Shown one piece after another: positions 18,401 through 26,327 of a DNA stretch of 64,000 bases. Made by a program: the position numbers and the translations under genes. Origin of the DNA: Hymenobacter nitidus (GTDB lineage: Bacteria > Bacteroidota > Bacteroidia > Cytophagales > Hymenobacteraceae); assembly GCF_020447315.1 (NCBI RefSeq), contig NZ_JAJADQ010000001.1:434001-498000 (forward strand), in the 5' to 3' direction. The number at the start of each line of letters is the position of its first letter. Within the stretch, counting starts at the first letter, position 1. Under the pieces are notes generated by a model. That model saw only the letters and a list, made by a program, of their open reading frames with translations, was not told the origin of the DNA and searched no databases.

Positions 18401-18549
18401 AGATTTCGGCGCTGAAGCGTTACAAAGACGATGTGTCGGAAGTACGCCAGGGCTACGAGTGCGGTATCTCCATCAAAGGCTTCAATGACTTGCGCGAAGG
18501 CGACAACATTGAAGGCTTCGAGGAAAAAGAGGTTAAACGGACGCTGTAA
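15409..18549 (+). CDS. infB: Translation initiation factor IF-2 with long Pro/Ala and Gly-rich N-terminal extension
   Basis: A 1046-aa GTPase that places initiator tRNA on the 30S subunit. I chose the ATG at 15409 ([17 protein letters not shown]), which begins with the IF2 N-terminal helix domain. Residues ~75-300 are a low-complexity Pro/Ala linker ([13 protein letters not shown]), interrupted by a peptide of the form [10 protein letters not shown] that recurs near residue 300 ([12 protein letters not shown]). Residues ~340-410 are Gly/Gln/Pro-rich with tandem GQRPGG units. The G domain starts near 545, with [17 protein letters not shown] and NKIDKPG intact, followed by IF2 domains II, III and IV. 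The final C-terminal domain ends [11 protein letters not shown]. The extension makes it larger than typical ~890-aa homologues. Confidence 0.97.
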   Translation: MAEAAPKRLQQAAKDLNIGMGTVVETLAKKGHQVENKPTTKLTAEQVGLLEKEFASSAQDKMEATKLSQAKRQTEQEAAPAPRPEPVAPKASSPAVPTPAPAPKPVEEAKPIAPAPAPQPAPVAEAKPTAPVAAPAPAATAPTETEAPKVPGLKVLGKIELDSKGRPVPPRPAAAAPQPAPASVAAPAPAPTPAPVAEVKPAAPAPQPAPAPVAPAPVAEAKPEPKAEAAPAPQPALTPAPVAAPAPVAAAPATPAPAPQPAPVASAPTSEPAADQQTEEGGTIVAKADQLKGLTVLGKIELPLDSSRRGGRGARPVASSDVRKSGLGTDNKKKRARMPAPGAPTTGQGGQSGQNTNTGQGGGYQGNRPAGGPGQRPGGGPGQRPGGPGQRPGGPGQNAPRPAAVANTPEQNDKQIQEQIKATLAKLSGGRGGNQNNRAKYRRDKRAGGAEDREAQRAQNELDAKTLKVTEFISANDLASLMDVSVNEVIKVCLNMGMFVSINQRLDAEAITVVADEFGYDVEFLSAEEEESDTTIEDNPEDLLPRAPIVTIMGHVDHGKTSLLDYIRNASVAKGEAGGITQHIGAYDVMTKSGKRVTFLDTPGHEAFTAMRARGAKVTDIAIIVVAADDSVMPQTREAINHAQAAGVPIVIAMNKIDKPGANSEKIREELSQMNILVEDWGGKYQSQEVSAKTGLGIDDLLEKVLLEAELLELTANPDRNAVGTVIEAMLDKGRGYVTTVLVQTGTLKVGDIVLAGPHYGRVKAMTDHRGKKMKQAGPATPVQVLGLTGAPQAGDKIQVMETEREARELATQRQQLSREQSMRTKKHITLDEIGRRLAIGSFKELNVIVKGDVDGSVEALSDSLLKLSTPEVKVNILSKGVGAISESDVLLASASDAIIIGFQVRPSQSARKLADNEQIDIRLYSIIYNAINEVKDAMEGMLAPTVQEVVVANAEVRQVFNITKVGSIAGCMVTEGSFTRNTKVRLVRDGIVVHSGEISALKRYKDDVSEVRQGYECGISIKGFNDLREGDNIEGFEEKEVKRTL
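16498..16608 (+). repeat. Gly/Pro/Gln-rich tandem repeat inside infB
   Basis: Imperfect in-frame repeats of 15-21 bp encode GQRPGG and GGPGQRPGG units. Unit boundaries drift, as in a minisatellite prone to length variation. Confidence 0.7.
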
Positions 18550-18573
18550 TCCCAGATTACAATATCTAATGGG

Positions 18574-18612
18574 AAATGCCCCGGCTGGAAACAGTCGGGG
18601 CATTTTGCTTTT
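18574..18612 (+). terminator. Intrinsic terminator of rimP-nusA-infB
   Basis: A 10-bp stem (18574-18583 with 18596-18605) is extended by an inner CTG/CAG pair and followed by a T-rich stretch. It lies 24 bp past the infB stop. Confidence 0.85.
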
Positions 18613-18737
18613 ACGGCCATTTACGCCTTACAGATCTGTACCTGGTTTGTACCGAATCCGCACGAATAAACGGCATTACTACTAAGTCAATTATTTAACA
18701 TTCAACGATATACGACTCCAGTCACATCATCATGTTA

Positions 18738-18768
18738 TTGACGCAAGAGCGGTAGCGCTATAATTTTG
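18738..18768 (+). promoter_or_regulatory. Promoter of the small outer-membrane protein gene
   Basis: TTG at 18738-18740 and TAATTTTG at 18761-18768 are separated by 20 bp. The leader to the ATG at 18831 is about 55 nt. The rest of 18613-18737 is A+T-rich with no gene visible. Confidence 0.65.
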
Positions 18769-18830
18769 CATCAGTTCAGGAAATAATTGCACTGACTTAA
18801 ACCCTTGCTGACTACCAACCCTCAAGTACT

Positions 18831-19625
18831 ATGAAAACCTTTGTTACCACTCTTCTCTTAGCAGCCTGCACCAGCGCCGCAGCCGTAGCCCAGACCAAAG
18901 CTCCTGCCCGGCCAGTGAAACCAGCCAGCCCCGGTGCGGCCCCGACAGCCCGAGTAGCAACGGCAAAAACGGTTCCTGCCGCTAAGCCCACTACCAAACC
19001 CGCGCCCAAAGCAGCCGCCACCGTGAAGCCAACTCCGGCTCCGGCGGCACCAGCCCCGGCTCCTGAAACAGCTCCGGCTCCGATAAAGGAGAAGAGCACT
19101 GCCAGCACCAATGCCGCCGGCGAGCTTTTCCAGAAGGGCAGCACAGTAGCCAACCTCGGCATTGGAGTGGGCCTGGGCTACGGTTACTACGGCACGATTA
19201 AATCGACACCGGCCATGAGTTTGTCGGTGGAACGCGGCATCGTGGAGGGCGTTGGCCCGGGCACTATCGGCATCGGTGGCCTGGTGGGCTACAAAGCCTA
19301 CCATTACGATTACCCAGGCTCATCCTACAAATCAAAGTGGACGAATATTATCGTGTCGGCCCGCGGCACTTACCACTATAACGTGTTGCAAAATGCCAAA
19401 CTGGATACCTACGGCGGTATCAGCCTGGGTGTACGCATTCAGAAATGGAGCGACAGCTACTACGATGACGTTCCGGAGCTGAAAGGCTACAATGCCAGCT
19501 CCGCCTACCTGACGACCGGCGTATTCGTAGGGGCCCGCTATTTCTTCACCAACAACATTGGGGCCTTCACGGAGCTGGGCTACGACATGAACTACCTCAA
19601 ACTGGGGGTATCGGCCAAATTCTAA
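18831..19625 (+). CDS. Outer-membrane beta-barrel protein with Pro/Ala/Lys-rich linker
   Basis: A 264-aa protein. Residues 1-21 are a signal peptide ending AVA, followed by Gln. Residues ~22-88 form a linker of Ala, Pro, Lys and Thr (KPAPKAAATVKP type) with almost no hydrophobic residues. The rest alternates aromatic and glycine-rich strands (GVGLGYGYYGTI, IGGLVGYKAYHYDY, TYHYNVLQNAKLDTYGGISLGV) and ends GVSAKF with a C-terminal Phe, as expected for a small, probably 8-stranded, outer-membrane barrel. The linker could span the periplasm or contact peptidoglycan, but no OmpA-like domain is present. The specific role is unknown. Confidence 0.75.
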   Translation: MKTFVTTLLLAACTSAAAVAQTKAPARPVKPASPGAAPTARVATAKTVPAAKPTTKPAPKAAATVKPTPAPAAPAPAPETAPAPIKEKSTASTNAAGELFQKGSTVANLGIGVGLGYGYYGTIKSTPAMSLSVERGIVEGVGPGTIGIGGLVGYKAYHYDYPGSSYKSKWTNIIVSARGTYHYNVLQNAKLDTYGGISLGVRIQKWSDSYYDDVPELKGYNASSAYLTTGVFVGARYFFTNNIGAFTELGYDMNYLKLGVSAKF

Positions 19626-19927
19626 GGCCAGAACAAGTTAGGCTGGGTAAACCCTTGACGCTTGGCCCGGCCTTGTTTTTCCGCGCTACCTGGTGGCTAG
19701 CGGAATTCGGCACCAGGTGCGTGCGCAGAAGGCCCAGACTACATATTCAGCCGTTGTCTGTTACCTCAACCGAAATAAGCCGTAGAAGTAGAATGCGAGT
19801 CGATAAACGGTCGAGCTTGCCTGACTACACTGGGCCGGTAAACCGGTACCACGACAATTTGACCCCATTTAGATACTTCTTCAGCAGCGTCGGGGGCGAA
19901 CGGTGGCCCTGAGGCCGTTGAAGATGC
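19626..19927. other. Intergenic region without a recognised gene
   Basis: About 300 bp between the beta-barrel gene and the terminator of the basic secreted protein gene. A 6-bp inverted repeat (19624-19629 with 19669-19674) followed by GTTTTT may terminate the barrel gene. Otherwise I see nothing in it; open frames here are short and lack codon bias. Confidence 0.5.
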
Positions 19928-19962
19928 AAAAAGCCCCGCAGCGCTGCTACGGGGCTTTTTTT
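19928..19962. terminator. Bidirectional intrinsic terminator
   Basis: An 11-bp perfect stem (19928-19938 with 19950-19960) is flanked by A- and T-runs. It ends the minus-strand gene at 19981 and could also stop readthrough from the plus strand. Confidence 0.85.
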
Positions 19963-19980
19963 GTTGACTGGCCGAACTGC

Positions 19981-20409
19981 TTAGAAAAACAGGAAGCGGT
20001 GCTTTTTCTTGTGGGAGAGCGGCTTGCCCGGTGGGTCGATGCCGGGGGCCTTGCGGCTCACACCGCGCTTCTGCTGGGCCGTGCCGCGCTTGTCCTTGAA
20101 CTTGCGCACCGTGAAGCCGGCTTTGCCTTTTTCGTACTGCCGGGCTGGGCCGGAGGCGCGGCCAAAGCTGGTGTTGGCAGTACCACCCGAACGGGCTTCC
20201 AGCACTTCGATCTGCTGGTCGCGCTTGGCCTCATCCGGGTTCATGCTCATGCGGCGCTGCATGCGGGCAATATCGGCTCCGGAGGCCTTGCGGGACGCTT
20301 TACGGGAGCCGGCGGGCGTATCGGGACGCGGCTCCACGGTTTGGGCCTGGGCCTGCGAAGCAACGAGACTCGTACCAGCCAGCAGTACAGCGGCAATCAG
20401 CTTTTTCAT
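19981..20409 (-). CDS. Small basic secreted protein, unknown function
   Basis: A 142-aa protein starting at the ATG at 20409 (MKKLIAAVLLAGTSLVAS). The signal peptide ends AQA and is followed by Gln. The mature part is strongly basic: RKASRKASGADIARMQRRM near its start, then EKGKAGFTVRKFKDKRGTAQQKRG, and a tail KPLSHKKKHRFLFF. I see no enzymatic motif. The charge could suit binding to nucleic acid, lipopolysaccharide phosphates or acidic glycans, but that is speculation. It is monocistronic, with its own -7 box upstream and a strong terminator downstream. Confidence 0.7.
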   Translation of the reverse strand: MKKLIAAVLLAGTSLVASQAQAQTVEPRPDTPAGSRKASRKASGADIARMQRRMSMNPDEAKRDQQIEVLEARSGGTANTSFGRASGPARQYEKGKAGFTVRKFKDKRGTAQQKRGVSRKAPGIDPPGKPLSHKKKHRFLFF

Positions 20410-20498
20410 GCGGAATGGAAGAAGGAAGAAATAGTCGGGTGTGGCCACCAGGGGCAACTTTCGCTCCAATTTGTACCGGCCTGAAAACCGGCCCCTGG

Positions 20499-20506
20499 CA
20501 AAGATA
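20499..20506 (-). promoter_or_regulatory. Candidate -7 box for the basic secreted protein gene
   Basis: On the minus strand these bases read TATCTTTG, a perfect match. They lie in the 108-bp gap between the DUF3078 gene stop and the ATG at 20409. Confidence 0.45.
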
Positions 20507-20517
20507 GTTCAATTCGG

Positions 20518-21495
20518 TTAAAACCTATAAGTCAGGCCGATACCGAGGGTTTCCTTGAACTGTATGCGCCGGCCACGGCTATCCGGAATGCCATCATCAT
20601 TCTGGTCGATGGGGACCAAAACATCGTCGTCGTACACCAGCGTGGTGGCAATACTGCTGCTGATGAATTTGTTGACCTTAAAGCTGACCAGCGTTTCCCA
20701 GTTCACATCGATGTTGCGGGGGTTGTGCAGATAGTTGCTAAACAGGTCCAACTTACTTTGAAATGTGATATTTTCCCAGATGGGGCGCCGGTACTTTACG
20801 TTCAGGTACGCTCCCAGCTCCTGCCGGAAACGCTGCCCCGTGCCCTGCACCAGTTGCCCATCGGGGCCGCGCCGGGCGGCTTCCACCCCGAAAGCCCCGG
20901 CGTCGGCCAGGGTTTGGTCGGCTACAACGGTAAACTTGCCGGTGATGGGGGACAAAAACACCGACAGCTGGTCGTTGGGCTTGTAGTCGATGCCCACGGA
21001 CGTTAAGATGAAAGCCGGGGCAAAGAAGCGGGACAGCAGCGAGTCGGGCCGCTCCAGGGCTCGGGTAGGCGTGAGCTGGGTTTTGAGGTTGGCCTGCGCG
21101 GCATAATACAGCACTTTGGTGAACTGACGGCCGTATTTGGCATTAAGTTCCAGCCGGTCGTCGCTCTTCCGGATCCGGGCCTTGCCAGCTTTCAGGCTAC
21201 CGTACACAACATCCAGGGACGTATCGAACGTGTTTTGGCCGCGCCGGTAGTGCAGAAAGGCGTTGCCGATGCCCAGCAGCGCCAGGGAGCTTTGGCCCCC
21301 CGGCGCCCAGTTGCTCAGGCTCACCTGGCTGAAGTTGAGAGTTCCTACGCCGCCGCGGCGCCAGCCCTGCACAGTGTCGGGGGCGGCGGCGCTACTTTCG
21401 GAGGTTTGGGCCAGCGCGGGCAACGACAAGGCACAGCCCACCACTAGCACGCTGACGTGTAGCGGGCGGAAGCAGAAACGAAAAAAGGATGTCAT
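20518..21495 (-). CDS. DUF3078 family outer-membrane-associated protein
   Basis: A 325-aa exported protein starting at the ATG at 21495 (MTSFFRFCFRPL). The signal peptide ends ALA and is followed by Gln. The body shows the DUF3078 pattern: GWRRGGVGTLNFSQVSLSNWAPGG near the mature start, then many amphipathic strands (LELNAKYGRQFTKVLYYAAQANLKTQ, FLSPITGKFTVVADQTLA, ITFQSKLDLFSNYLHNPRNIDVNWE), and a final strand FKETLGIGLTYRF ending in Phe. This predicts a beta-barrel in the outer membrane. The biological role of the family is not established. mscL lies 36 bp upstream in the same orientation. Confidence 0.8.
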   Translation of the reverse strand: MTSFFRFCFRPLHVSVLVVGCALSLPALAQTSESSAAAPDTVQGWRRGGVGTLNFSQVSLSNWAPGGQSSLALLGIGNAFLHYRRGQNTFDTSLDVVYGSLKAGKARIRKSDDRLELNAKYGRQFTKVLYYAAQANLKTQLTPTRALERPDSLLSRFFAPAFILTSVGIDYKPNDQLSVFLSPITGKFTVVADQTLADAGAFGVEAARRGPDGQLVQGTGQRFRQELGAYLNVKYRRPIWENITFQSKLDLFSNYLHNPRNIDVNWETLVSFKVNKFISSSIATTLVYDDDVLVPIDQNDDGIPDSRGRRIQFKETLGIGLTYRF

Positions 21496-21531
21496 ACAGA
21501 ACGGAGAGTAGCGCAACGGCCCGGCAGGCCC

Positions 21532-21954
21532 TTAGCGGCTGCGCAGGGCATCCCGAATCTCTGCCAGCAGCAACTGGTCTTTGGTGGGAGCTGGGTCGGC
21601 TACGGCCACGACCACCTGCGGCTTCTTGAAGCGGTTGGCAAACTTCACGATGAGGAACACGCAGAAGGCAATGATGAAAAAGTAGATCAGCGCATTCAGG
21701 AACATGCCGTAGTTTACGGTGGCTACCTTGGCGGCCTTGGCGGCCTCAAAGCTGGCGTAGCTGTTGCCGTCCAGGGGCAGAAACCACTCTTTCAGGTCGA
21801 TGCCGCCGATGGCCAGCCCGATGATAGGCATGATGATGTCGTCGGTCAGCGACGTGACAATCTTGCCAAAAGAAGCGCCGATGATAACCCCAACGGCCAG
21901 ATCAAGCACATTTCCCTTGGAAATAAACTCCTTGAATTCGGATACAAAGCCCAT
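21532..21954 (-). CDS. mscL: Large-conductance mechanosensitive channel
   Basis: A 140-aa inner-membrane channel that opens under membrane tension to release solutes on osmotic downshock. The N-terminal amphipathic helix and TM1 read FKEFISKGNVLDLAVGVIIG followed by FGKIVTSLTDDIIMP, the signature of the family. A short periplasmic loop with Ala/Lys content precedes TM2 (FLNALIYFFIIAFCVFLIV), and the cytoplasmic helix ends LLLAEIRDALRSR. Length matches MscL (about 130-150 aa). It is probably cotranscribed with the DUF3078 gene downstream. Confidence 0.97.
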   Translation of the reverse strand: MGFVSEFKEFISKGNVLDLAVGVIIGASFGKIVTSLTDDIIMPIIGLAIGGIDLKEWFLPLDGNSYASFEAAKAAKVATVNYGMFLNALIYFFIIAFCVFLIVKFANRFKKPQVVVAVADPAPTKDQLLLAEIRDALRSR

Positions 21955-22147
21955 TTACGTAGCGGGTTTAAGAGTGAGATGAATGTGATTGTCGCTGCTA
22001 AATATGAATTTTTTACGATACTCGTCCTAACCGGCGCGTTGCCCTTGGCCCGGGGTAGCTCAACTGTACCAGCAGCAAGGTTTTTTGCTTCTCAGAAATA
22101 CCCATTTCCAAATTGTTTCCGGGAGCCCGGCCGGGGTAAGCCGCAAG

Positions 22148-22175
22148 TTGGGGCTACGGTTTTGCCCTATCTTTG
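22148..22175 (+). promoter_or_regulatory. Promoter of the enoyl-CoA hydratase gene
   Basis: TTG at 22148-22150 and TATCTTTG at 22168-22175 are separated by 17 bp. The ATG follows at 22209. Confidence 0.6.
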
Positions 22176-22208
22176 CAGCTCTGTTCTTTCTTTCCCCGCC
22201 TCTTTTCT

Positions 22209-22997
22209 ATGCCTACTTTCGAAAACCTACTCTACTCGCTCGATACCGATTCGGGCATCCTGACCATCACCCTGAACCGGCCTTCCAAGCTCAACGCGCT
22301 GAACGGGGCCACGATTGAAGAAATCCGGGAAGCCACCCAGCAGGCCCTCGACGACCCGCAGGTGCGCGGCATCATCCTGACCGGCAGCGGTGAAAAGGCC
22401 TTCGTGGCCGGAGCCGATATTTCGGAGCTGGCCGCCCTGAACGACATCAGTGGGCGCCGCGCCGCCGAGCGGGGCCAGGAAGCCTTCTGCATACTGGAGG
22501 AAAGCACCAAGCCTGTCATTGCCGCCGTCAACGGCTTTGCCCTGGGCGGCGGCTGCGAGCTGGCTATGGCCTGCCACATGCGCGTGGCGTCAGACAATGC
22601 CCGCTTCGGCCAGCCGGAAGTGAATCTGGGCTTGATTCCGGGCTACGGCGGCACCCAGCGCCTGACCCAGCTGGTGGGCAAAGGCAAGGCCCTCGAGCTG
22701 CTGCTCACTGGCGACCAGATCAAAGCTGATGAGGCTCTGCGCCTGGGCTTGGTCAACCACGTGGTGCCGCAGGCCGAGTTGCTGCCCTTCTGCCAGCAGC
22801 TGATGAGCAAGATTCTGGGCAAGGCGCCGCTGGCCGTAGGGCTGGTAATCGACTGCGTGAATGCCTACTATGACAAGGAAATGAACGGCTACCAGACCGA
22901 GGCCAACTCGTTCGGGCACAGCTTTGCCTCGGAGGATTTCCGCGAGGGCACTACCGCCTTCCTGGAGAAGCGCCCGGCCGTATTCACCGGCAAATAA
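22209..22997 (+). CDS. Enoyl-CoA hydratase/isomerase (crotonase family)
   Basis: A 262-aa cytoplasmic crotonase, probably hydrating trans-2-enoyl-CoA in fatty-acid or related acyl-CoA breakdown. The start is the ATG at 22209 (MPTFENLLYSLD). The oxyanion-hole segment AFVAGADISELAAL and GFALGGGCELAMACHMRVAS are intact. The two catalytic Glu positions of crotonase are met: the Glu in GGGCELAMA and the Glu in FGQPEVNLGLIPGYGGTQRL. The C-terminal helical part ends FLEKRPAVFTGK. It stands alone: its own promoter is upstream, and a long perfect hairpin separates it from the flippase gene. Crotonases have many specificities, so the substrate is not fixed. Confidence 0.9.
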   Translation: MPTFENLLYSLDTDSGILTITLNRPSKLNALNGATIEEIREATQQALDDPQVRGIILTGSGEKAFVAGADISELAALNDISGRRAAERGQEAFCILEESTKPVIAAVNGFALGGGCELAMACHMRVASDNARFGQPEVNLGLIPGYGGTQRLTQLVGKGKALELLLTGDQIKADEALRLGLVNHVVPQAELLPFCQQLMSKILGKAPLAVGLVIDCVNAYYDKEMNGYQTEANSFGHSFASEDFREGTTAFLEKRPAVFTGK

Positions 22998-23010
22998 CCT
23001 TACCCCCAAG

Positions 23011-23059
23011 TCAGGCGTGTGGCTCCGGATACTGCCCGTGTCCGGAGCCACACGCCTGA
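23011..23059. repeat. Perfect 19-bp inverted repeat
   Basis: Arms 23011-23029 and 23041-23059 are exact complements around an 11-nt loop. It lies 13 bp after the crotonase stop and ends 15 bp before the flippase ATG. There is no T-run, so it is not a standard intrinsic terminator. Confidence 0.8.
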
Positions 23060-23074
23060 TTACTGACTGAGTAG

Positions 23075-24580
23075 ATGAGTATAGCAAAAAAGCTAGCCAG
23101 CCAAACGGCCGTGTACGGCATCAGCAGCATCGTGGGGCGCGTGTTGTCCTACCTGCTGGTCCCGATTTACACGGCACGGTTTGCGGCGGCGGAGTACGGC
23201 ATCGTCACGGGCCTCTATGCCTACGTGTCGTTTCTGAACGTGGTGTTCACCTTCGGCATGGAAACCACCTTCTTCCGGTTTGCCAACCGGGCCGGCGCCG
23301 ACCGGCGTGAGCTCTACGACCGGGTGATGACCCTGCTGCTGCTGAGCAGCGTGGCGCTGACGGCCGTTATGGCCCTGCTGGCCCGCCCGCTGATGCGCCT
23401 GCTCGATCTGCCGCCCGGGCAGGAGCGCTACGCCGTCTGGATTGCCCTGATTCTGGGCCTCGATGCCGTGGCGGCTATTCCGTTTGCGCGCTTGCGCCTG
23501 GAAAACAAGGCCCGCAAGTTTGCCGCTATCCGCATGGCCAACATTCTGCTGAACGTCGGGCTGAACATCTTCTTTATTGTCTTTTGCCCCGATGTGCTGG
23601 CCGGCAAGTACCTGCCGGACCTGCAGCCGCTGGTCAGCCGCCTCTACGACCCGAGCGTGGGCGTGGGCTACGTGTTTCTTTCCAACCTGGCGGCCAGCGC
23701 CTTTACCCTGCTGCTACTGGGCCGCGAGCTGACCGACTTCCGCTTCCGCCTGAACCTGGAGCCGCTGCGGCCCCTGCTGAAGTATGCCTACCCGATTATG
23801 CTTATGGGCCTGGCCGGCATGGTAAACGAAACCCTGGACCGGATTCTGCTGCCTCTGTGGCTGCCCGAAGGCTTCTACCCGGGCAAAAGCAGTCTGACGG
23901 CCGTGGGCATCTACGGGGCCTGCTACAAGCTCAGCATCTTTATGCAGCTCGTCACGCAGGCTTTTCGTTATGCGGCCGAGCCGTTTTTCTTTGCCCAAAG
24001 CACCGACAAGAACTCTCCTCGCACCTTTGCTATGGTCCTGAAATGGTTTACGCTCAGCTGCGCCGTTATTTTCGTGGTGGTGAGCGTGAACGTGGACGTT
24101 TTCGGCGGTCTGTTTCTGCACCGCGCCGAATACCGCGAAGGGCTGAGCGTAGTGCCTATTCTGCTGCTGGCTAACCTGTTTCTGGGCGTGTACTGGAACC
24201 TGTCGGTATGGTTTAAGCTCACCGACAAAACCTACTACGGCACCTATATCGGCTTCGGTGGGGCCCTGCTCACCATCGTGCTCAACTTCCTGCTGATTCC
24301 GGTGCTGGGCTACGTAGGCAGCGCCCTGACCACCCTGGCCTGCTACGCCATGATGGCCCTGGTGTGCTGGCGCCTGGGCGACAAGCACTTTCCGGTCCCC
24401 TACCCGGCCGCCCGGCTGGGCCTGTGGCTGGCGCTGGCCTGCGGTATTGTGGCCCTGGGCTGGTTTGTGCCCGTCGCCGATTTCTGGCTGCGCCACGCTT
24501 TCCACGCGGGCCTATGCGTGCTGTTCGTCGCCCTGATTTATCTGGTGGAAAAACCCCGCCGCGCCCTTGCCGGCGCCTGA
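23075..24580 (+). CDS. Polysaccharide flippase (Wzx/MOP superfamily)
   Basis: A 501-aa inner-membrane protein with about 14 hydrophobic segments, beginning SKIA-like (MSIAKKLASQTAVYGISSIVGRVLSYLLVPIYT), the typical N-terminus of oligosaccharide flippases. Charged residues sit in the short cytoplasmic loops. Such proteins move lipid-linked oligosaccharide across the inner membrane for surface polysaccharide or lipopolysaccharide. It heads a plus-strand series with dut, a sugar nucleotidyltransferase and envelope lipoproteins, an order I believe recurs in other Bacteroidota. The lipid-linked substrate is unknown. Confidence 0.88.
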   Translation: MSIAKKLASQTAVYGISSIVGRVLSYLLVPIYTARFAAAEYGIVTGLYAYVSFLNVVFTFGMETTFFRFANRAGADRRELYDRVMTLLLLSSVALTAVMALLARPLMRLLDLPPGQERYAVWIALILGLDAVAAIPFARLRLENKARKFAAIRMANILLNVGLNIFFIVFCPDVLAGKYLPDLQPLVSRLYDPSVGVGYVFLSNLAASAFTLLLLGRELTDFRFRLNLEPLRPLLKYAYPIMLMGLAGMVNETLDRILLPLWLPEGFYPGKSSLTAVGIYGACYKLSIFMQLVTQAFRYAAEPFFFAQSTDKNSPRTFAMVLKWFTLSCAVIFVVVSVNVDVFGGLFLHRAEYREGLSVVPILLLANLFLGVYWNLSVWFKLTDKTYYGTYIGFGGALLTIVLNFLLIPVLGYVGSALTTLACYAMMALVCWRLGDKHFPVPYPAARLGLWLALACGIVALGWFVPVADFWLRHAFHAGLCVLFVALIYLVEKPRRALAGA

Positions 24581-24660
24581 CCGGCTTCAGCGAAACAGTT
24601 TCTGCCAGACTCTTTTTGTCTTAATAAATCTCCTTAAACTTATTCATATCTGGTTCGGGC

Positions 24661-24668
24661 TATCTTTG
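24661..24668 (+). promoter_or_regulatory. Candidate -7 box for dut
   Basis: TATCTTTG is a perfect match, 28 bp before the dut ATG. The -33 region is A+T-rich without a clear TTG. Confidence 0.45.
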
Positions 24669-24696
24669 CGCCGGAACCTTCTTTGCTCTGCCCTTC

Positions 24697-25131
24697 ATGC
24701 ATATTCCCGTCATCAACCGCTCCCACCACCCCCTGCCGGCCTACCAAACGGCCCACGCGGCCGGAATGGACGTGCGCGCCAACCTCACGGACGCCATTAC
24801 GTTGAAGCCCCTGCAACGCGCCCTGATTCCGACGGGTTTGTTCATGGAAATTCCGGTGGGTTATGAAGTGCAGGTGCGCCCCCGTAGCGGCTTGGCCTAC
24901 AAACACGGCATTGGCATCGTGAACAGCCCCGGCACCATCGACGCCGACTACCGCGGTGAGCTACAAGTGCTGCTGGTCAACCTCTCCGACGAGGAATTCG
25001 TGGTGCAGGATGGCGAGCGGATAGCCCAGCTGGTGGTGGCCCGCCACGAAAAGGCGCAGTGGCAGGAAGTAGCCGAGCTCAGCGAAACCGAGCGGGGCGC
25101 GGGCGGCTACGGCAGCACCGGCACGAAATAA
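24697..25131 (+). CDS. dut: dUTP diphosphatase
   Basis: A 144-aa trimeric dUTPase hydrolysing dUTP to dUMP, which keeps uracil out of DNA and supplies dTMP synthesis. All five family motifs are visible: HAAGMDVRA (I), [12 protein letters not shown] (II), [10 protein letters not shown] (III, with the catalytic Asp), ERIAQLVV (IV) and [10 protein letters not shown] (V, the flexible P-loop-like tail). Length is normal. It is followed 73 bp later by the sugar nucleotidyltransferase gene in the same orientation. Confidence 0.97.
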   Translation: MHIPVINRSHHPLPAYQTAHAAGMDVRANLTDAITLKPLQRALIPTGLFMEIPVGYEVQVRPRSGLAYKHGIGIVNSPGTIDADYRGELQVLLVNLSDEEFVVQDGERIAQLVVARHEKAQWQEVAELSETERGAGGYGSTGTK

Positions 25132-25204
25132 ATACTACTGAACCGACGCTTTTACGTACGTTTTCACACCTAAAGTCTTCTACCTAAACTTCTTTTTTTC
25201 CGCT

Positions 25205-26215
25205 ATGAAAATCATTGTACCGATGGCCGGCATGGGCAAGCGCATGCGCCCCCACACTCTCACGGTTCCCAAGCCCCTGATTCCGATTGCCGGTAAACCC
25301 ATCGTGCAGCGTTTAGTGGAAGACATTGCCAAAGTCTGTGGCGAGCAGGTGGAGGAAGTAGCCTTCATCATCGGCCGCTTCGGCGAAACGGTGGAGAAAA
25401 GCCTGATCAGGATTGCAGAATCGGTGGGCGCCAAGGGCACCATCGTGTACCAGGATGAGCCCCTGGGCACGGCCCACGCTATTCTGTGCGCCAAAGAATC
25501 CCTCAGCGGCCCCTTGGTGGTGGCCTTCGCCGATACGCTTTTCAAAGCCGATTTTACCCTCGACAGCTCAGCGGCCGGCACTATCTGGGTGCAGCGCGTG
25601 GATGACCCCAAACCCTTCGGTGTGGTGAAGCTCGACGAGAACGGGCAGATTACCGACTTCGTGGAAAAGCCCCAGGAGTTTGTGTCGGACCTGGCCATTA
25701 TCGGCATCTACTACTTCCAGGACGGTGGCTACCTGCGCGAAGAGCTGCAGTTCCTGCTCGACAACGACATCAAGGACAAAGGCGAGTACCAGCTCACCAA
25801 CGCCCTGGAAAATATGAAGAACAAGGGCACTACGTTCGTGCCCGGCCGCGTTACGGAGTGGCTCGACTGCGGCAACAAGGACGCTACGGTGTTCACCAAC
25901 CAGCGCTACCTCGAATACCTGCAGGAGCGCGGCGAAAACCTGGTAGCCGAATCTGCCAAGCTCGTCAACTCCGTACTTATTCCGCCCGTGTACATCGGCG
26001 AAAACGTCGTGGTAACTGATTCCGTGGTGGGTCCGCATGTATCATTGGGCGACAACAGCAACGTTCGCAGCTCGGTGGTGTCTAATTCCATTGTGCAGCA
26101 GTCGGCCTCGGTACTGCACGGCAACGTGACGAACTCGATGATCGGTAACTTCGCTACCCTGACCGGAACGCCCAACGACCTGAGCCTGGGCGACTACAAC
26201 ACGCTGCGCGTGTGA
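25205..26215 (+). CDS. Sugar-phosphate nucleotidyltransferase with left-handed beta-helix tail
   Basis: A 336-aa cytoplasmic enzyme that makes an NDP-sugar from a sugar 1-phosphate and an NTP. The nucleotide-binding signature is MAGMGKRMRPHTLTVPKPLIPIAGKP. Substrate-loop elements EPLGTAHAI and FADTLF follow, then WLDCGNKDA near residue 220. The last ~90 residues show hexapeptide-like repeats (IPPVYIGENVVVTDSVVGPHVSLGDNSNVRSSVV) that form a left-handed beta-helix. Glucose-1-phosphate thymidylyltransferase-like is the nearest guess; mannose- or N-acetylglucosamine-phosphate specificity is possible. A polypyrimidine tract replaces a Shine-Dalgarno sequence before the ATG. The upstream flippase gene suggests a role in surface glycans. 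Confidence 0.88.
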   Translation: MKIIVPMAGMGKRMRPHTLTVPKPLIPIAGKPIVQRLVEDIAKVCGEQVEEVAFIIGRFGETVEKSLIRIAESVGAKGTIVYQDEPLGTAHAILCAKESLSGPLVVAFADTLFKADFTLDSSAAGTIWVQRVDDPKPFGVVKLDENGQITDFVEKPQEFVSDLAIIGIYYFQDGGYLREELQFLLDNDIKDKGEYQLTNALENMKNKGTTFVPGRVTEWLDCGNKDATVFTNQRYLEYLQERGENLVAESAKLVNSVLIPPVYIGENVVVTDSVVGPHVSLGDNSNVRSSVVSNSIVQQSASVLHGNVTNSMIGNFATLTGTPNDLSLGDYNTLRV

Positions 26216-26238
26216 TGTTTTTGTCGCTCCGGATGTTA

Positions 26239-26323
26239 GCAGTAGCGCGGGCTTCTGTCCGCCAATTTGTTTATTTGGCGTAACTCCTTTTTTTGGACGG
26301 CAAACCGTCGTCCGTGCTACTGC
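26239..26323. repeat. Structured palindromic element (GCAGTAGCGCG type), copy 1
   Basis: Outer arms 26239-26250 and 26312-26323 pair over 12 bp with one G-T wobble. They enclose two smaller hairpins (26260-26265 with 26275-26280, and 26296-26300 with 26305-26309), giving a branched, cloverleaf-like fold. The inner T-run after the first hairpin could also terminate the nucleotidyltransferase gene. The element ends 4 bp before the next ATG. Confidence 0.65.
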
Positions 26324-26327
26324 GTCC

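Noticed and set aside
17206..18603. 465-codon minus-strand frame over infB
   Set aside because: It is antisense to the conserved GTPase domain and rich in His, Val and Gln, typical of reverse-frame artefacts.
19903..20484. 193-codon plus-strand frame over the small basic protein gene
   Set aside because: The opposite strand has a signal peptide, a promoter-like box and a terminator; this frame runs through the terminator hairpin.
26286..26294. T-run after a 6-bp hairpin as a definite terminator of the nucleotidyltransferase gene
   Set aside because: The hairpin is short, five or more bases separate it from the T-run, and both lie inside a larger palindrome, so I record the larger element instead.
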